DNA of 64,000 nucleotides from JABCYV01 sp963696025 (GCA_963696025.1 CAVOII010000005.1:186001-250000), one strand, 5' to 3'; counted from the stretch's first letter, positions 1-8,649 are shown. Program-made: numbers and translations. The notes: a model not told the origin generated them from the sequence alone.

Positions 1-96
1 TCTAGGTTTGCTTATAGCTGCCCCGCCTGGGCGCAGGCAAGAACCCAGGTCCCTCGCTTTGCTCGGGGCGACAATCATGTTTTTCATCGTCGCCCC
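1..96. other. left-edge intergenic DNA with repeat-like text
   Basis: No gene is seen before manA. The stretch contains the phrase GGTCCCTCGCTTTGCTCGGG followed by GCGACAAT. This resembles one arm of the intergenic repeat seen more fully at 42461-42577. It also provides the upstream region of manA, but no clear promoter could be picked out. Confidence 0.4.
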
Positions 97-1098
97 ATGA
101 GCGAACTGTATCCACTGTTGATGCAGCCCGCGTTCGACCCCCGCCCGTGGGGCGGGCTGGATCTGTCGCCCATCTATCCCAACCATCGGTTTGAGGAGAA
201 AATCGGCGAAGCCTGGTTGACGGGAGACCAGTGCCGTGTGGCGAATGGGCCGCTGCGCGGCCGGTCCCTAGCAGAATTGAGTTCACGATACGAGCGGGAA
301 TTGGTCGGAGACGCAGCCAGAGATCCTAGCCACTTTCCTTTGCTGGTGAAATTTCTGTTTCCGCAAGATAAGCTTTCCGTGCAGGTACATCCTGATGACA
401 AGGCCGCGCAACTTGTCGGTCAGCCTTGGGGAAAAACGGAATGCTGGTATGTGGCTCATGCCAAGCCGGGAGCGCAGATAGCACTCGGTCTTAAAGCAGG
501 GGCCACGCGAGCGCAGTTGGAGCAAGCAATTCATGGGAAGCACGCTGAGGAACTGCTCAACTGGATCAACATTTACCCCGGCGAAATGATTTACGTTGCT
601 GCCGGAACCGTACACACTCTGGGAGCAGGATCCATCCTGGTGGAAACTCAGCAACAATCAGACATGACTTATCGCTTGTACGACTACGGTCGTCCTCGCG
701 AGTTGCATCTGAAACAGGGACTGGCCGCAGTGAAGGAGAAAGTAGCATCGGGAAAAGTGATTCGTCCGGGGCCCTCCCCCATCAATGGCGCCGGAAGTCT
801 GCAGGCGCAATTGATTGCCGCGCCTTTCTTCGTGGTTGACATGTTCACACTAAAAGAGCGTCATGAGTTCCGTACGCAGGATATATCCGGCAAACATTCG
901 CCTCAGATCATGGTGGCAATCGAAGGATGTGCCATAGTCGAAGCCCGTGGTGGGGAGCCGGTCACCATGGCGAAAGGCGACGCGGTCGTGGTGCCGGCGT
1001 GCGTTAACGAATTTCGAGTGTGCCCTCAGTGGGCGGTGGAATTCCTTAAGTCAGTGGTGCCGGGTGGATTGCTGCCAGAGCCGGCGACAAGAATGTAG
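97..1098 (+). CDS. manA: mannose-6-phosphate isomerase, type I
   Basis: Converts fructose-6-phosphate to mannose-6-phosphate, the first step to GDP-mannose; cytoplasmic zinc enzyme. The 333-residue protein is close to the usual length for bacterial type I enzymes. It shows the cupin-type motifs expected: FEEKIGEAWLTGD near residue 30, SVQVHPDDKAA near residue 95 with the metal-binding Gln and His, and VETQQQSDMTYRLYDYGR near residue 185, including the catalytic-site Tyr/Arg region. The ATG at 97 gives an N-terminus (PAFDPRPWGG) typical of the family. It is the first of three co-directional genes (manA, manC, phosphomannomutase) that form a complete route to GDP-mannose for polysaccharide or glycoprotein synthesis. 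The next gene starts 85 bases downstream, after a hairpin repeat. Confidence 0.93.
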   Translation: MSELYPLLMQPAFDPRPWGGLDLSPIYPNHRFEEKIGEAWLTGDQCRVANGPLRGRSLAELSSRYERELVGDAARDPSHFPLLVKFLFPQDKLSVQVHPDDKAAQLVGQPWGKTECWYVAHAKPGAQIALGLKAGATRAQLEQAIHGKHAEELLNWINIYPGEMIYVAAGTVHTLGAGSILVETQQQSDMTYRLYDYGRPRELHLKQGLAAVKEKVASGKVIRPGPSPINGAGSLQAQLIAAPFFVVDMFTLKERHEFRTQDISGKHSPQIMVAIEGCAIVEARGGEPVTMAKGDAVVVPACVNEFRVCPQWAVEFLKSVVPGGLLPEPATRM

Positions 1099-1105
1099 AA
1101 AAAAC

Positions 1106-1173
1106 ATTTCAGATTTCAGAATTCGGATTTCGTTAGCTCTTAAATCTAAAATCGTCAATCTCAAATCTGAAAT
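1106..1173. repeat. word-repeat hairpin between manA and manC
   Basis: ATTTCAGATTT at 1106-1116 is exactly inverted as AAATCTGAAAT at 1163-1173. The interior consists of imperfect echoes of the same words (ATTCGGATTTCG on the left; AAATCTAAAATC and CAATCTCAAATC on the right). A transcript would fold into a long imperfect hairpin. The architecture matches the elements at 2294-2373 and in the rRNA spacers, although the words differ. Confidence 0.7.
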
Positions 1174-1183
1174 CCCGGACACA

Positions 1184-2287
1184 GTGACTAACAAGAATTT
1201 CTATCCCGTGATTCTTGCCGGCGGGCGTGGCACGCGCTTCTGGCCGCTTAGTCGCAAACGCCGGCCCAAGCAACTGCTGGCGCTGGATGGAAAGCACACC
1301 ATGATCCAACAGACCGTGGCCCGCCTGCTCCCGGTCACTCCAGTCAAACAATTTTGGGTCATCACTAATGAAGATCTGCGAAGCGAGATTGGTCGCCAGC
1401 TCCCACGACTAAATAAGTCTCAGGTGCTTGCCGAACCAGTAGGTCGCAATACTGCACCCGCTATCGGACTGGCGGCATTCATTTTGTTGCGTAGCGATCC
1501 GGATGCGATCATCGGCATGTTCCCCTCCGACCACGTGATCGGAGATGAAAAACGATATCGCCAAGTTTTGGAGGAGGGCATCGAGATTGCCGGCGCAGGA
1601 GAAAACATCGTCGTGCTGGGAGTTCGCCCCACGCGAGCCGAGACCGGTTATGGATATATTGAAAGCGGCCTCGACAGCGATGACAGGCTGAGAGTTCGCC
1701 GTTTCACCGAGAAGCCTGACGCCGATCGGGCCGCTGAATTTCTGAAGGCCGGGAACTATTTCTGGAACAGTGGAATGTTTTTGTGGAGTGCACGTACGCT
1801 CGCCAACGCTTTGAAGGAACACCTGCCGGAGACGGCAATCGTGCTTCAACAGATTGCAGCAACATTCGGTGCGCGAAGATTCGCCGAGACGTTCCGGCGG
1901 CTTTATCCCAAATGCGAAAACATAAGCATTGACTATGCCGTACTGGAGCGGAGGTCTGCCAAGGGAGAGCGGCGATCAAATATTTTCTGCCTGCCAGCTG
2001 ATTTTGGGTGGAACGACCTGGGGTCATGGACCTCCTTGTACGAACATGAGGAGGGAAAGCGCCAGTCGGCAGACGGCAACCGCATTTCTGGGGCTGGTAT
2101 TTTCACTCTCCACGCCGCGGGCAATTACATCCACGCGCCCGGAAAATTCGTGGCTGCAGTGGGCGTGAATAATCTGGTAGTGGTCGAAACCGAAGATGCC
2201 CTACTGATCAGCACTCGTGAAAGTGCGCAGGATGTCGGGAAAATCGTGAAGTATCTGGACGAGAAAAAACTGCACAAGCTGGTGTGA
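1184..2287 (+). CDS. manC: mannose-1-phosphate guanylyltransferase
   Basis: Transfers GMP from GTP to mannose-1-phosphate to give GDP-mannose. The chosen GTG start at 1184 yields 367 residues; the reading frame is open further upstream, but that part crosses the hairpin repeat and overlaps manA, so it is not credible protein. The N-terminal nucleotidyltransferase signature PVILAGGRGTRFWPLSR followed by KRRPKQLL is intact, as are FPSDHVI near residue 107 and FTEKPD near residue 178. The length fits the short form, without the fused C-terminal phosphomannose isomerase cupin; that activity is supplied by manA just upstream. DFGWNDLGSW near residue 275 is typical of the family. Start codon confidence is moderate; family assignment is strong. 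Confidence 0.92.
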   Translation: MTNKNFYPVILAGGRGTRFWPLSRKRRPKQLLALDGKHTMIQQTVARLLPVTPVKQFWVITNEDLRSEIGRQLPRLNKSQVLAEPVGRNTAPAIGLAAFILLRSDPDAIIGMFPSDHVIGDEKRYRQVLEEGIEIAGAGENIVVLGVRPTRAETGYGYIESGLDSDDRLRVRRFTEKPDADRAAEFLKAGNYFWNSGMFLWSARTLANALKEHLPETAIVLQQIAATFGARRFAETFRRLYPKCENISIDYAVLERRSAKGERRSNIFCLPADFGWNDLGSWTSLYEHEEGKRQSADGNRISGAGIFTLHAAGNYIHAPGKFVAAVGVNNLVVVETEDALLISTRESAQDVGKIVKYLDEKKLHKLV

Positions 2288-2293
2288 AGGGAA

Positions 2294-2373
2294 GTCGTCA
2301 GTCATTGGTCGTCAGTCGTCAGGAAAATCTGGGCATCTCGAGCCTGACGACTGAAGACTGACAACCGAAGACT
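2294..2373. repeat. word-repeat hairpin between manC and the mutase gene
   Basis: The left half repeats GTCGTCAGTC with small changes; the right half repeats GACTGAAGACTG-like words. TCAGTCGTCAGG at 2312-2323 is exactly inverted as CCTGACGACTGA at 2343-2354. The element fills almost the whole gap and ends only a few bases before the next start codon, so it may affect translation or mRNA stability. No other function is evident. Confidence 0.72.
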
Positions 2374-2377
2374 GCTT

Positions 2378-3784
2378 ATGATCAAGTTTGGGACCGACGG
2401 CTGGCGCGGCGTAATCGCTGATGACTTTACTTTCGACAATGTGCGCCGTGTGGCTGGCGCGATCGCCGCCTATGTGCTGAAACATGAAGATGCCCGGCGC
2501 GGCCTCATCGTTGGCTACGATACTCGCTTTGCCTCCCCGCGTGCTGCGCAGGTAGCGGCCGAAGTCCTGGCCGGGGCGGGAATTCCGGTCCAGCTAGCCA
2601 ACGACTACACCCCAACCCCCGCAATTTCATATGCGGTAAAGAATAGACCAGCCGCGGGTGGCGTGGTCATTACGTCCAGTCACAATCCGTGGAACTGGAA
2701 TGGCATGAAGTTCAAGAGCAAGTTGGGCGGATCGGCCGCCCCAGCGATTATGCAGGTGATTGAAGAGGCGCTCGGCGCCGGCGCGATGCCCGACGGCGAG
2801 AAGGCTGCGATTGACGAAGTTGACCTTAAGCAACCGTACATCGCCGCCATCTGCGCATTTGCTGATGTTGATCTCATCGCCAAAGCCAACTTCAAGTTTG
2901 CGATCGATGCGATGTATGGCGCCGGCCGGGGTGTGCTGGGTCAGATCTTCACCAGTCGCGGCATTCGGCATGTTGCCATCCGCCAGGAATTGAATCCTCT
3001 ATTCCCAGGAATCAATCCAGAGCCCATCGAACCAAACCTGGCTCTCCTCCGGCAAACCGTGGTGAAAGAAAGCTGCCATGCCGGACTAGCTACCGACGGC
3101 GATGCTGATCGCATTGGCGCAGTGACCGAAGATGGAAGCTTCGTCGACGCGCACAAGATTTTTTCTATCCTTACGAACTGGCTTTTGGAGCGCAAGAAGT
3201 GGCCTGGCGAAATTGTGCGCGCCTTCAATACTACCGGCATGGTGGACCGCATCGCTGCCAAATACGGACGCAAATTGAACGAATGTCCCATAGGGTTCAA
3301 ATACGTGACCGATCTGATGAGCAAGCACGAGATTCTGATCGGCGGTGAAGAATCTGGTGGTATCGGATACTCACGTTTCCTGCCGGAACGCGACGGAATC
3401 CTCAACTCGCTGCTGCTGGCGAATGTAATGGCCGAAGAAGGCAAACCGCTCGGCCAACTCGTAGGCGATCTGCAGCGCGAGTACGGACCACACTATTACG
3501 GTCGCCGAGACCTGCATATCCCTGACGAAGTGAAGCAGACTGCAATCCAACGGGCACGCTCCGAGCGGACCAAACGTCTTGGAAGCTACAACGTCATAAG
3601 GAAAGAGGGTCTCGACGGTATAAAGTTTTTTCTCGACGCGCCCACTAATGGCAACGGAGCGCAACCTTGGGTCTTGTTCCGAGCCTCTGGCACTGAGCCG
3701 TTGCTACGGGTCTATTCCGAGGCGGCGTCGCCGGAACTGGTAAATGAAATACTGGCCAGCGCTGAGACATTCGTCAACGGCTAG
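2378..3784 (+). CDS. phosphomannomutase/phosphoglucomutase
   Basis: Interconverts hexose 6- and 1-phosphates; here it most likely makes mannose-1-phosphate between ManA and ManC. The 468-residue protein has the four landmarks of the alpha-D-phosphohexomutase superfamily: the phosphoserine loop ITSSHNPWNWNG near residue 100, the magnesium loop DGDADR near residue 240, the sugar-binding loop GGEESGG near residue 323 and the phosphate loop RASGTEPLLRVYSE near residue 427. The start FGTDGWRG at the very N-terminus supports the ATG at 2378. Substrate choice between mannose and glucose phosphate cannot be told from sequence; the neighbours favour mannose. No transcription terminator is obvious in the 120 bases before the next gene. 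Confidence 0.92.
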   Translation: MIKFGTDGWRGVIADDFTFDNVRRVAGAIAAYVLKHEDARRGLIVGYDTRFASPRAAQVAAEVLAGAGIPVQLANDYTPTPAISYAVKNRPAAGGVVITSSHNPWNWNGMKFKSKLGGSAAPAIMQVIEEALGAGAMPDGEKAAIDEVDLKQPYIAAICAFADVDLIAKANFKFAIDAMYGAGRGVLGQIFTSRGIRHVAIRQELNPLFPGINPEPIEPNLALLRQTVVKESCHAGLATDGDADRIGAVTEDGSFVDAHKIFSILTNWLLERKKWPGEIVRAFNTTGMVDRIAAKYGRKLNECPIGFKYVTDLMSKHEILIGGEESGGIGYSRFLPERDGILNSLLLANVMAEEGKPLGQLVGDLQREYGPHYYGRRDLHIPDEVKQTAIQRARSERTKRLGSYNVIRKEGLDGIKFFLDAPTNGNGAQPWVLFRASGTEPLLRVYSEAASPELVNEILASAETFVNG

Positions 3785-3905
3785 GGGAAGCCAAAGCGTC
3801 CTGGAGGACAGACGCGCATCTAATTACTCGTAACTCACGACTGGCCACTGTACTTCCAGGGCCTCGCGTTTTGCATTTAGCAATACGATAATTAAAAGAT
3901 TCTGA

Positions 3906-5072
3906 ATGAGCGCAACCGCTACCATTTCGGTTCCAACAGACTCGCCAGATGCTCGACGCTATAACCGTGTGAAGCGCTGGCTGGGCGCTAGCGACTTTGG
4001 CTTGGGACTGGTCCTGCTGCTCGCTTTGTTGGTGACAGGATGGAGTGCCAGCTTGCGCGATCTAGCTTATCGCGCTGCCTTTCAACACTACACCCTGGCC
4101 GTATTTCTGTATGTGTTGATGCTGATGACCGCTGCTAAATTGCTTGGACTTGGACTCGACTACTACGGGTTCCGCCTGGAGCGCCGGTTTCAGTTATCCA
4201 ATCAAAGGTTGCGTGCCTGGGTTTGGGATGAGTTCAAAGGATTCCTGGTCGGCCTCGTCTTTGCAGCGATCGTCGCCGAGTTGTTGTACTTCATTCTTCG
4301 CCAGGCCCCGCAATACTGGTGGCTGATTGCGTGGGTGGCATTTTTGGCGTTGTTTGTGCTGATGGCGCAGCTCGCGCCGGTCGTTCTTTTTCCCGTTTTT
4401 TATAAGTTCGAACCGCTAAAAAATGAAGATCTGAAAGCTCGATTGGTAAGGCTCAGCGAGCATGCTGGTACGCAAGTGCGCGGAGTCTATCGATGGAAGC
4501 TCTCGGAGAAGAGCAAGAAGGCGAACGCCGCTTTAACCGGCTTGGGCAGTACCCGGCGCATTATCCTCGCGGACACATTACTCGACAACTATTCCGCCGA
4601 CGAAATTGAAGCCGTGCTGGCGCACGAACTCGGCCACCACGTGCATCGGCATATCCTCAAAAGCATCGCGGTTCAGGCAGCGATAATGCTGGCGGGATTC
4701 TGGGCCGCCAACTGGATCTTGCACTATACGGTCGACCGAATGCACATATTTGAGACCTTGTCCGACTTCGCAAATTTGCCTCTGCTGGCGCTGGTCTCGA
4801 CTGTTCTGGGGTTTCTGCTCTTGCCGGCGTTGAATGCTTATTCCCGTTACAACGAGCGCCAGGCAGACCGGTACGCGTTTCGCTCGATCCCTACGGTCGA
4901 ACCTTTCATTTCTTCCATGAACAAGCTGGCGAAGCAGAATCTGGCCGAGCGCTCCCCTTCCAAATGGGTGGAATGGTTTTTCCATTCGCATCCAGCAATT
5001 TCGCGGCGCGTTGCGGCAGCTGTAGCTTGGGAGAAAATGCGCGCGCGACGGCCAGCTAGCGGACTTGTTTAG
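3906..5072 (+). CDS. M48 family metalloprotease, CAAX prenyl protease 1-like
   Basis: Membrane zinc endopeptidase of the Ste24/HtpX superfamily. The 388-residue protein has several hydrophobic spans (about residues 35-50, 65-80, 115-160, 255-275 and 295-315). The zinc motif HELGHH lies near residue 240, with the third-ligand motif NERQADRYAF near residue 318. The phrase SEKSKKANAALTGLG just before the zinc site is typical of Ste24-like members. Bacterial members act in membrane protein quality control; no prenylated substrate should be assumed. The 3' end overlaps the convergent kdsB gene by 17 bases, so neither has a private terminator. Confidence 0.9.
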   Translation: MSATATISVPTDSPDARRYNRVKRWLGASDFGLGLVLLLALLVTGWSASLRDLAYRAAFQHYTLAVFLYVLMLMTAAKLLGLGLDYYGFRLERRFQLSNQRLRAWVWDEFKGFLVGLVFAAIVAELLYFILRQAPQYWWLIAWVAFLALFVLMAQLAPVVLFPVFYKFEPLKNEDLKARLVRLSEHAGTQVRGVYRWKLSEKSKKANAALTGLGSTRRIILADTLLDNYSADEIEAVLAHELGHHVHRHILKSIAVQAAIMLAGFWAANWILHYTVDRMHIFETLSDFANLPLLALVSTVLGFLLLPALNAYSRYNERQADRYAFRSIPTVEPFISSMNKLAKQNLAERSPSKWVEWFFHSHPAISRRVAAAVAWEKMRARRPASGLV

Positions 5073-5787
5073 CCGGGCGAAGGATTTCCTCTACCCGCTG
5101 CAGGTCCTCTTCCGTATCCACTCCCACGGTATCGAATGACGTCTCACCCACGTGGATCGCAATACCGTTTTCCAGAAAGCGCAATTGCTCCAACCGCTCG
5201 CTGCGCTCAAGCGACGACTCCGGCAGCGCTACAAAGCGGTCAAGCGCCAGCTTGCGATAAGCATAAAAACCGAGATGCTTGAAGTACCTTGATTCAGCCC
5301 CGTCGCGTTCGTAGGGAATTGCGGCGCGGGAGAAGTAAAGCGCGCGGCCGGCTGAGTCAGTGACTACTTTTACCGCGTTGGGATTGTTAATGTCTACCGC
5401 AGGCGCCAGCGTCCTCAGTGTCCCCACCTGCACACGCAGATCTTTCATCAGATCAAGGAGCGCCGCGACGTGCTCCGGCCGGACGAGCGGTTCGTCACCC
5501 TGGATGTTGAGATAAACATCAGCCGCTATCGACTGCGAGATTTCGTGGAGGCGTTCCGTCCCGCTGCGGTGCGCACTGGAAGTCAATTGTACTTTCCAGC
5601 CATTACGCTCACCGATTTCGAGAATTTCATCAGAATCGGTGGCGATGATTACATCATGAAGTAAAGATGAAGATCGTACCGCTTGATAGACTCGGCCAAT
5701 CAGGAGCTGCCCAGCCACCTCGCGCAACATCTTCCGTGGCAGGCGGGTAGAGGCGAGACGAGCCGGGATTACAGCGATAGCTTTCAT
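5056..5787 (-). CDS. kdsB: 3-deoxy-manno-octulosonate cytidylyltransferase
   Basis: Activates Kdo with CTP to form CMP-Kdo, the donor for the inner core of lipopolysaccharide; cytoplasmic. The 243-residue product is of normal length. It begins MKAIAVIPARLASTRLPRKM, the canonical nucleotide-binding start of the family. The catalytic metal motif NIQGDEPLV lies near residue 94, and ISRAAIPY-like text (FSRAAIPYERDG) near residue 152, followed by LGFYAYRK. This supports a Gram-negative, LPS-bearing cell. It is convergent with and overlaps the M48 protease gene by 17 bases, and lies about 100 bases downstream of a secreted-protein gene on the same strand. Confidence 0.95.
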   Translation of the reverse strand: MKAIAVIPARLASTRLPRKMLREVAGQLLIGRVYQAVRSSSLLHDVIIATDSDEILEIGERNGWKVQLTSSAHRSGTERLHEISQSIAADVYLNIQGDEPLVRPEHVAALLDLMKDLRVQVGTLRTLAPAVDINNPNAVKVVTDSAGRALYFSRAAIPYERDGAESRYFKHLGFYAYRKLALDRFVALPESSLERSERLEQLRFLENGIAIHVGETSFDTVGVDTEEDLQRVEEILRPAKQVR

Positions 5788-5888
5788 GCCGTCCTAGTGT
5801 CAATTTTCTGCCGCCCAGTTGCAACAGGCTACAATTGAGACGTTTGCTCCAAAACGGCAAGCTGCGAATCCCCGGGGGCACCTGCGGT

Positions 5889-6542
5889 TCAGTGTTTACC
5901 GTGGAATACATGAGTTTGAACATCTGGCCAGAACTCGGTAAAACTGTTTTTTCCCATGAGTCCGAGAAATCCCCACACGGTGCGAAGTAACGCGCTCCGC
6001 GTATTGGCCTCGCTATCTGCCCGCCAGGTGTTAGAGAGGAAGTTGTTCCCTGGAGTGGAAATATATCGCGCATAAGCAGGCGTGAGTTGGCCATTGCGAT
6101 TGTGAGCCAGGAAAGTCATGATCACAACATTCTCCAGCCGTCCCTTGAAGGGCTGGTGGTAGGCTGGAAAATACCGGGGATCTTCTTTCCAGATCGCGCC
6201 CAATCCCGCTTCTATCGCATTACCAGTTGAAACACCAGTAAGCCGCATGCCGTACCGCTTGCCAAAACCCGCCCACGAGCTGCCATACTCTTGGGGCATG
6301 TCCCGAGCAGTACCGAAGCTGGCGGTGAAAAGACCGACCGTCAAAGTTTCAGGACCTACGGTGCTGTCTACGAACCACTTCACGCGCTGGCCGCCGGTAA
6401 TGTAGTGGTACGGCTTGATAGAAAAAGAGGCAGAATCGGGCAAATCGGTCTGCTGACTTTGGTCAGTCTTCGCCGTCTGCGCCGAAGCGATCCCGGTCAA
6501 GGCGAGAAGAACTACGACTGCTCCCAAACAATTATGATTCAC
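5889..6542 (-). CDS. secreted protein of unknown function
   Basis: A 217-residue protein with a clear signal peptide (hydrophobic VVVLLALTGIASA, cleavage probably after ASAQ). The mature part has aromatic- and glycine-rich text such as KPYHYITGGQRVKWFVDSTVG and a central segment EDPRYFPAYHQPFKGR. I do not recognise a named family; similar proteins are frequent in acidobacteria and are only described as hypothetical. The alternating hydrophobic pattern would fit an envelope-associated or small beta-barrel-like protein, but that is a guess. It lies upstream of kdsB on the same strand, with a 100-base gap and no evident terminator. Confidence 0.75.
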   Translation of the reverse strand: MNHNCLGAVVVLLALTGIASAQTAKTDQSQQTDLPDSASFSIKPYHYITGGQRVKWFVDSTVGPETLTVGLFTASFGTARDMPQEYGSSWAGFGKRYGMRLTGVSTGNAIEAGLGAIWKEDPRYFPAYHQPFKGRLENVVIMTFLAHNRNGQLTPAYARYISTPGNNFLSNTWRADSEANTRSALLRTVWGFLGLMGKNSFTEFWPDVQTHVFHGKH

Positions 6543-6740
6543 GCGATATTAAGTACTAGAGAGTTAGTGAGGTTGCTCGAATTATTGTACCTGCCAGTTC
6601 GTTCCCACGGTAGAACAACCTGCTATCGGCGTTCGGCTCCAGGGCGAGCGGCTGAAGCCTATGGACGTGACTAGGCGTACAACGGTGCCGTTTTTGAAGT
6701 CAAAAGTGAGATCCATCTAAACGTTCGAGAGAGTTTTAGT

Positions 6741-7110
6741 ATGCAGACAATCAGGTGTCATCCAAAGCGAATAACCCTGCTTGTTCTGAGCAGTTTTGCG
6801 ATGATTGCTGCTCTTCTGGCGGCATTCTTTGCGTTACCTGTACCCGCCGGGGCCGTCTCGTAGTTCACATCCCATGCCACCGATGGCGTCGCCACCACAC
6901 GAGCGACTCTGTTCAGAGTCGTCCAGTTCGCCCAACTTCGGCCCCCAACGTCTACATCTTTAATCCCGACATGCCGCAGAGCCAGATTCAGGCTACGGTC
7001 GATGCGGTCGCAACCCAACTCGTCTCCAGCCAAAGCTGGCGACGACTGACGTGCACAGCCGGGAGGAACGGGTTCATCGCCCCGAAGTTCGGTCTGATAA
7101 AATCGATATA
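6741..7110 (+). pseudogene. remnant of a secreted protein gene
   Basis: An ATG at 6741 opens a 40-codon frame that reads as a signal peptide (charged start, then LLVLSSFAMIAALLAAFF, then PVPAGA), ending at TAG 6861-6863. Around 6940-7040 a second frame reads PNVYIFNPDMPQSQIQATV followed by DAVATQLVSSQ. This is the start of the mature part of a known type of large secreted proteins (coagulation factor 5/8-like or adenylyl-cyclase-annotated). The two pieces are out of frame, and the coding text disappears before the tRNA gene. I read this as the 5' stump of a decayed gene whose body was lost next to tRNA-Met. Confidence 0.6.
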
Positions 7111-7150
7111 GGCGAAGTAACAATCATCTAAGTGGTTTGCTTTTCAATGT

Positions 7151-7227
7151 GGCGGCGTAGCTCAGGTGGCTAGAGCGACGGTCTCATAATCCGTAGGTCG
7201 TTGGTTCGAGTCCAACCGCCGCCACCA
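7151..7227 (+). tRNA. tRNA-Met (CAT)
   Basis: Cloverleaf read by eye: acceptor GGCGGCG (7151-7157) pairs with CGCCGCC (7217-7223), followed by A and an encoded CCA. The anticodon loop CTCATAA has CAT at 7185-7187, and the T arm is GTTGG-TTCGAGT-CCAAC. There is no GGG/CCC anticodon stem and no unpaired first base, so it is not an initiator. CAT could also be an Ile tRNA with lysidine, but the overall text is closer to elongator tRNA-Met. Confidence 0.93.
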
Positions 7228-7246
7228 AATTTACGGGCTAGAGCCT

Positions 7247-7423
7247 TTATATCCTCGACTGGCGTCCGCGCGTCAAATGGGTGGCGAACGTAATCACAAA
7301 CAACAACAGGAAAATGAAAAACAACAGTTTCGCAATACTCGCCGCCGCTATCGCGATTCCAGTGAAGCCAAACACGGCGGCCACAATCGCGACCAGCAAG
7401 AACATCAGTGCCCAGTAGAGCAT
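7247..7423 (-). CDS. DUF1328 small membrane protein
   Basis: A 58-residue protein reading MLYWALMFLLVAIVAAVFGF at the start, then a small-residue segment (TGIAIAAASIAK) and a second hydrophobic span (LLFFIFLLLFVITF). Two membrane helices joined by a GIA-rich turn is the DUF1328 (YtjA-like) pattern. A strong ribosome site, GAGGAGG, precedes the ATG by 6 bases on this strand. DUF1328 proteins are often found among stress-response genes, and here the neighbours across the gap are an ECF sigma factor, a SYLF protein and DUF3309. Biochemical function unknown. Confidence 0.85.
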   Translation of the reverse strand: MLYWALMFLLVAIVAAVFGFTGIAIAAASIAKLLFFIFLLLFVITFATHLTRGRQSRI

Positions 7424-7959
7424 ATCTGCCTCCTCTCAAGTTAACTCTATAATTCGACTGGGATGAGGATAGTCCCCCAGCAATCACCCAGCGATCCGGT
7501 TGACCCTGTAGTCCCACGATTGATTTCGCCTACGTCTGCGGCTTTCCCGAAGAGGACGCGAAGCAGGAGCCGACTCGAAGTCGAATCAGCTCCTGCCTGC
7601 CAAGGCGGGGACACGGGGAGAATCTTGAACCAGCATAAGTGGCTGACCGCGGAACGGCAATCACCGCAATCCTGTATTGTTCGCGGTGATTCTCCGTAGT
7701 CCGTTTTGCTTAATTCTCAGTACCCTTCCCCCTGGGAAGCGCGGCTACCACAAATGCTGCCCGGAGTATCGCCGTGGTTAAGCTCTGAACATCGTCTCCG
7801 TGAATCGTCCGTCCCGTTTTCGCACAATACAGCAACATATCGAAAACCATACAGGTTGTGCCGGATTTCCATTTGCACTCCAAGAAACTAACTTTCTCAT
7901 GCGCGAATGGCGAACAGTCTTTCGGTCAGAAGCGTGAGTTGCTGATAAAGGAGACTCCA
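7424..7959. other. gene-free spacer with a hairpin
   Basis: No convincing gene in about 530 bases; open frames here have no ribosome site and no family resemblance. A hairpin is present: AATCACCGC at 7659-7667 pairs with GCGGTGATT at 7683-7691, extended by ACGG/CCGT outside. It is followed by only a short T run, so a terminator role is weak. The region must hold the divergent promoters for the DUF1328 gene and the sigma factor gene. Confidence 0.45.
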
Positions 7960-8649
7960 GTGAACGCCAAGACCAATCTCACGGATTTCGATGTCATAAG
8001 ACGAGCCCAGCAAGGTGATGCGGATGCGTTTGCAGCTTTGTTTCACACTCACAAGGTACGAATTTATTCCTTGTGTTTGCGGATGACCAACAATGCAGCA
8101 GAGGCTGAAGACCTCACTCAAGATGCCTTTTTACAGGTCTTTCGCAAGCTGCCGACATTTCGTGGCGACTCGGCGTTGTCCACCTGGCTGTATCGCATCG
8201 CAGTTAACACAGTGCTCATGCATTTCCGCAAAAAGACCCTGCGCCAGCTTTCTTTGGACCAGCCTTACGAGCACGAAGGCAAGTTGGTCCGTCGAGAATA
8301 TGGGACCAGGGATGGGCGTCTGGCCAGCTCTGCAGACCGCATCTCCTTGACCCAGGCAATCAAGGAACTTCCCGACGGGTATCGCACCATCTTCCTGCTT
8401 CACGAGGTCGACGGCTACGAGCATCGAGAAATCGCTGAACTGCTTGATTGCTCGGTGGGGAACTCGAAATCGCAACTGCATAAAGCGAAGCTGCGAATTC
8501 GGCAGTTTCTGAGTACTCGTCAGGCTGGCTCGAGTGCGGCTGCTCGTCTGCGCGCCCGTAGTCAGCCAACTGCGCGAATCACCATAGCTGTTCCCGGCCC
8601 CGTGCCGGCTCGGTCACCAATGAGTCAATGGGCAGCGACCGGCGCGTGA
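7960..8649 (+). CDS. ECF-type RNA polymerase sigma factor
   Basis: Sigma-70 family, extracytoplasmic-function group. A GTG start at 7960, with AAAGGAG 9 bases upstream, gives 229 residues; an in-frame ATG at 7858 lacks a ribosome site and adds non-family sequence. Region 2 (AFAALFHTHKVRIYSLCLRM, then AEDLTQDAFLQVFRKLPTFRG and STWLYRIAVNT) lies at about residues 18-90. Region 4 (AIKELPDGYRTIFLLHEVDG, then HREIAELLDCSVGNSKSQLHKAK) lies at about 130-180. No anti-sigma gene follows; instead come a SYLF protein and a DUF3309 protein on the same strand, plausible regulon members. The C-terminal tail is Arg/Ala rich and unrelated to sigma domains. Confidence 0.9.
   Translation: MNAKTNLTDFDVIRRAQQGDADAFAALFHTHKVRIYSLCLRMTNNAAEAEDLTQDAFLQVFRKLPTFRGDSALSTWLYRIAVNTVLMHFRKKTLRQLSLDQPYEHEGKLVRREYGTRDGRLASSADRISLTQAIKELPDGYRTIFLLHEVDGYEHREIAELLDCSVGNSKSQLHKAKLRIRQFLSTRQAGSSAAARLRARSQPTARITIAVPGPVPARSPMSQWAATGA

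Noticed and set aside
947..1183. N-terminal extension of manC
   Set aside because: The frame is open, but the residues are encoded by manA sequence in another frame plus the hairpin repeat; the GTG at 1184 directly precedes the family start.
1106..2373. CRISPR-like repeats in the man gene spacers
   Set aside because: Repeat words are degenerate, spacers are not uniform and no cas genes are present; the pattern is inverted words, not direct repeats with unique spacers.
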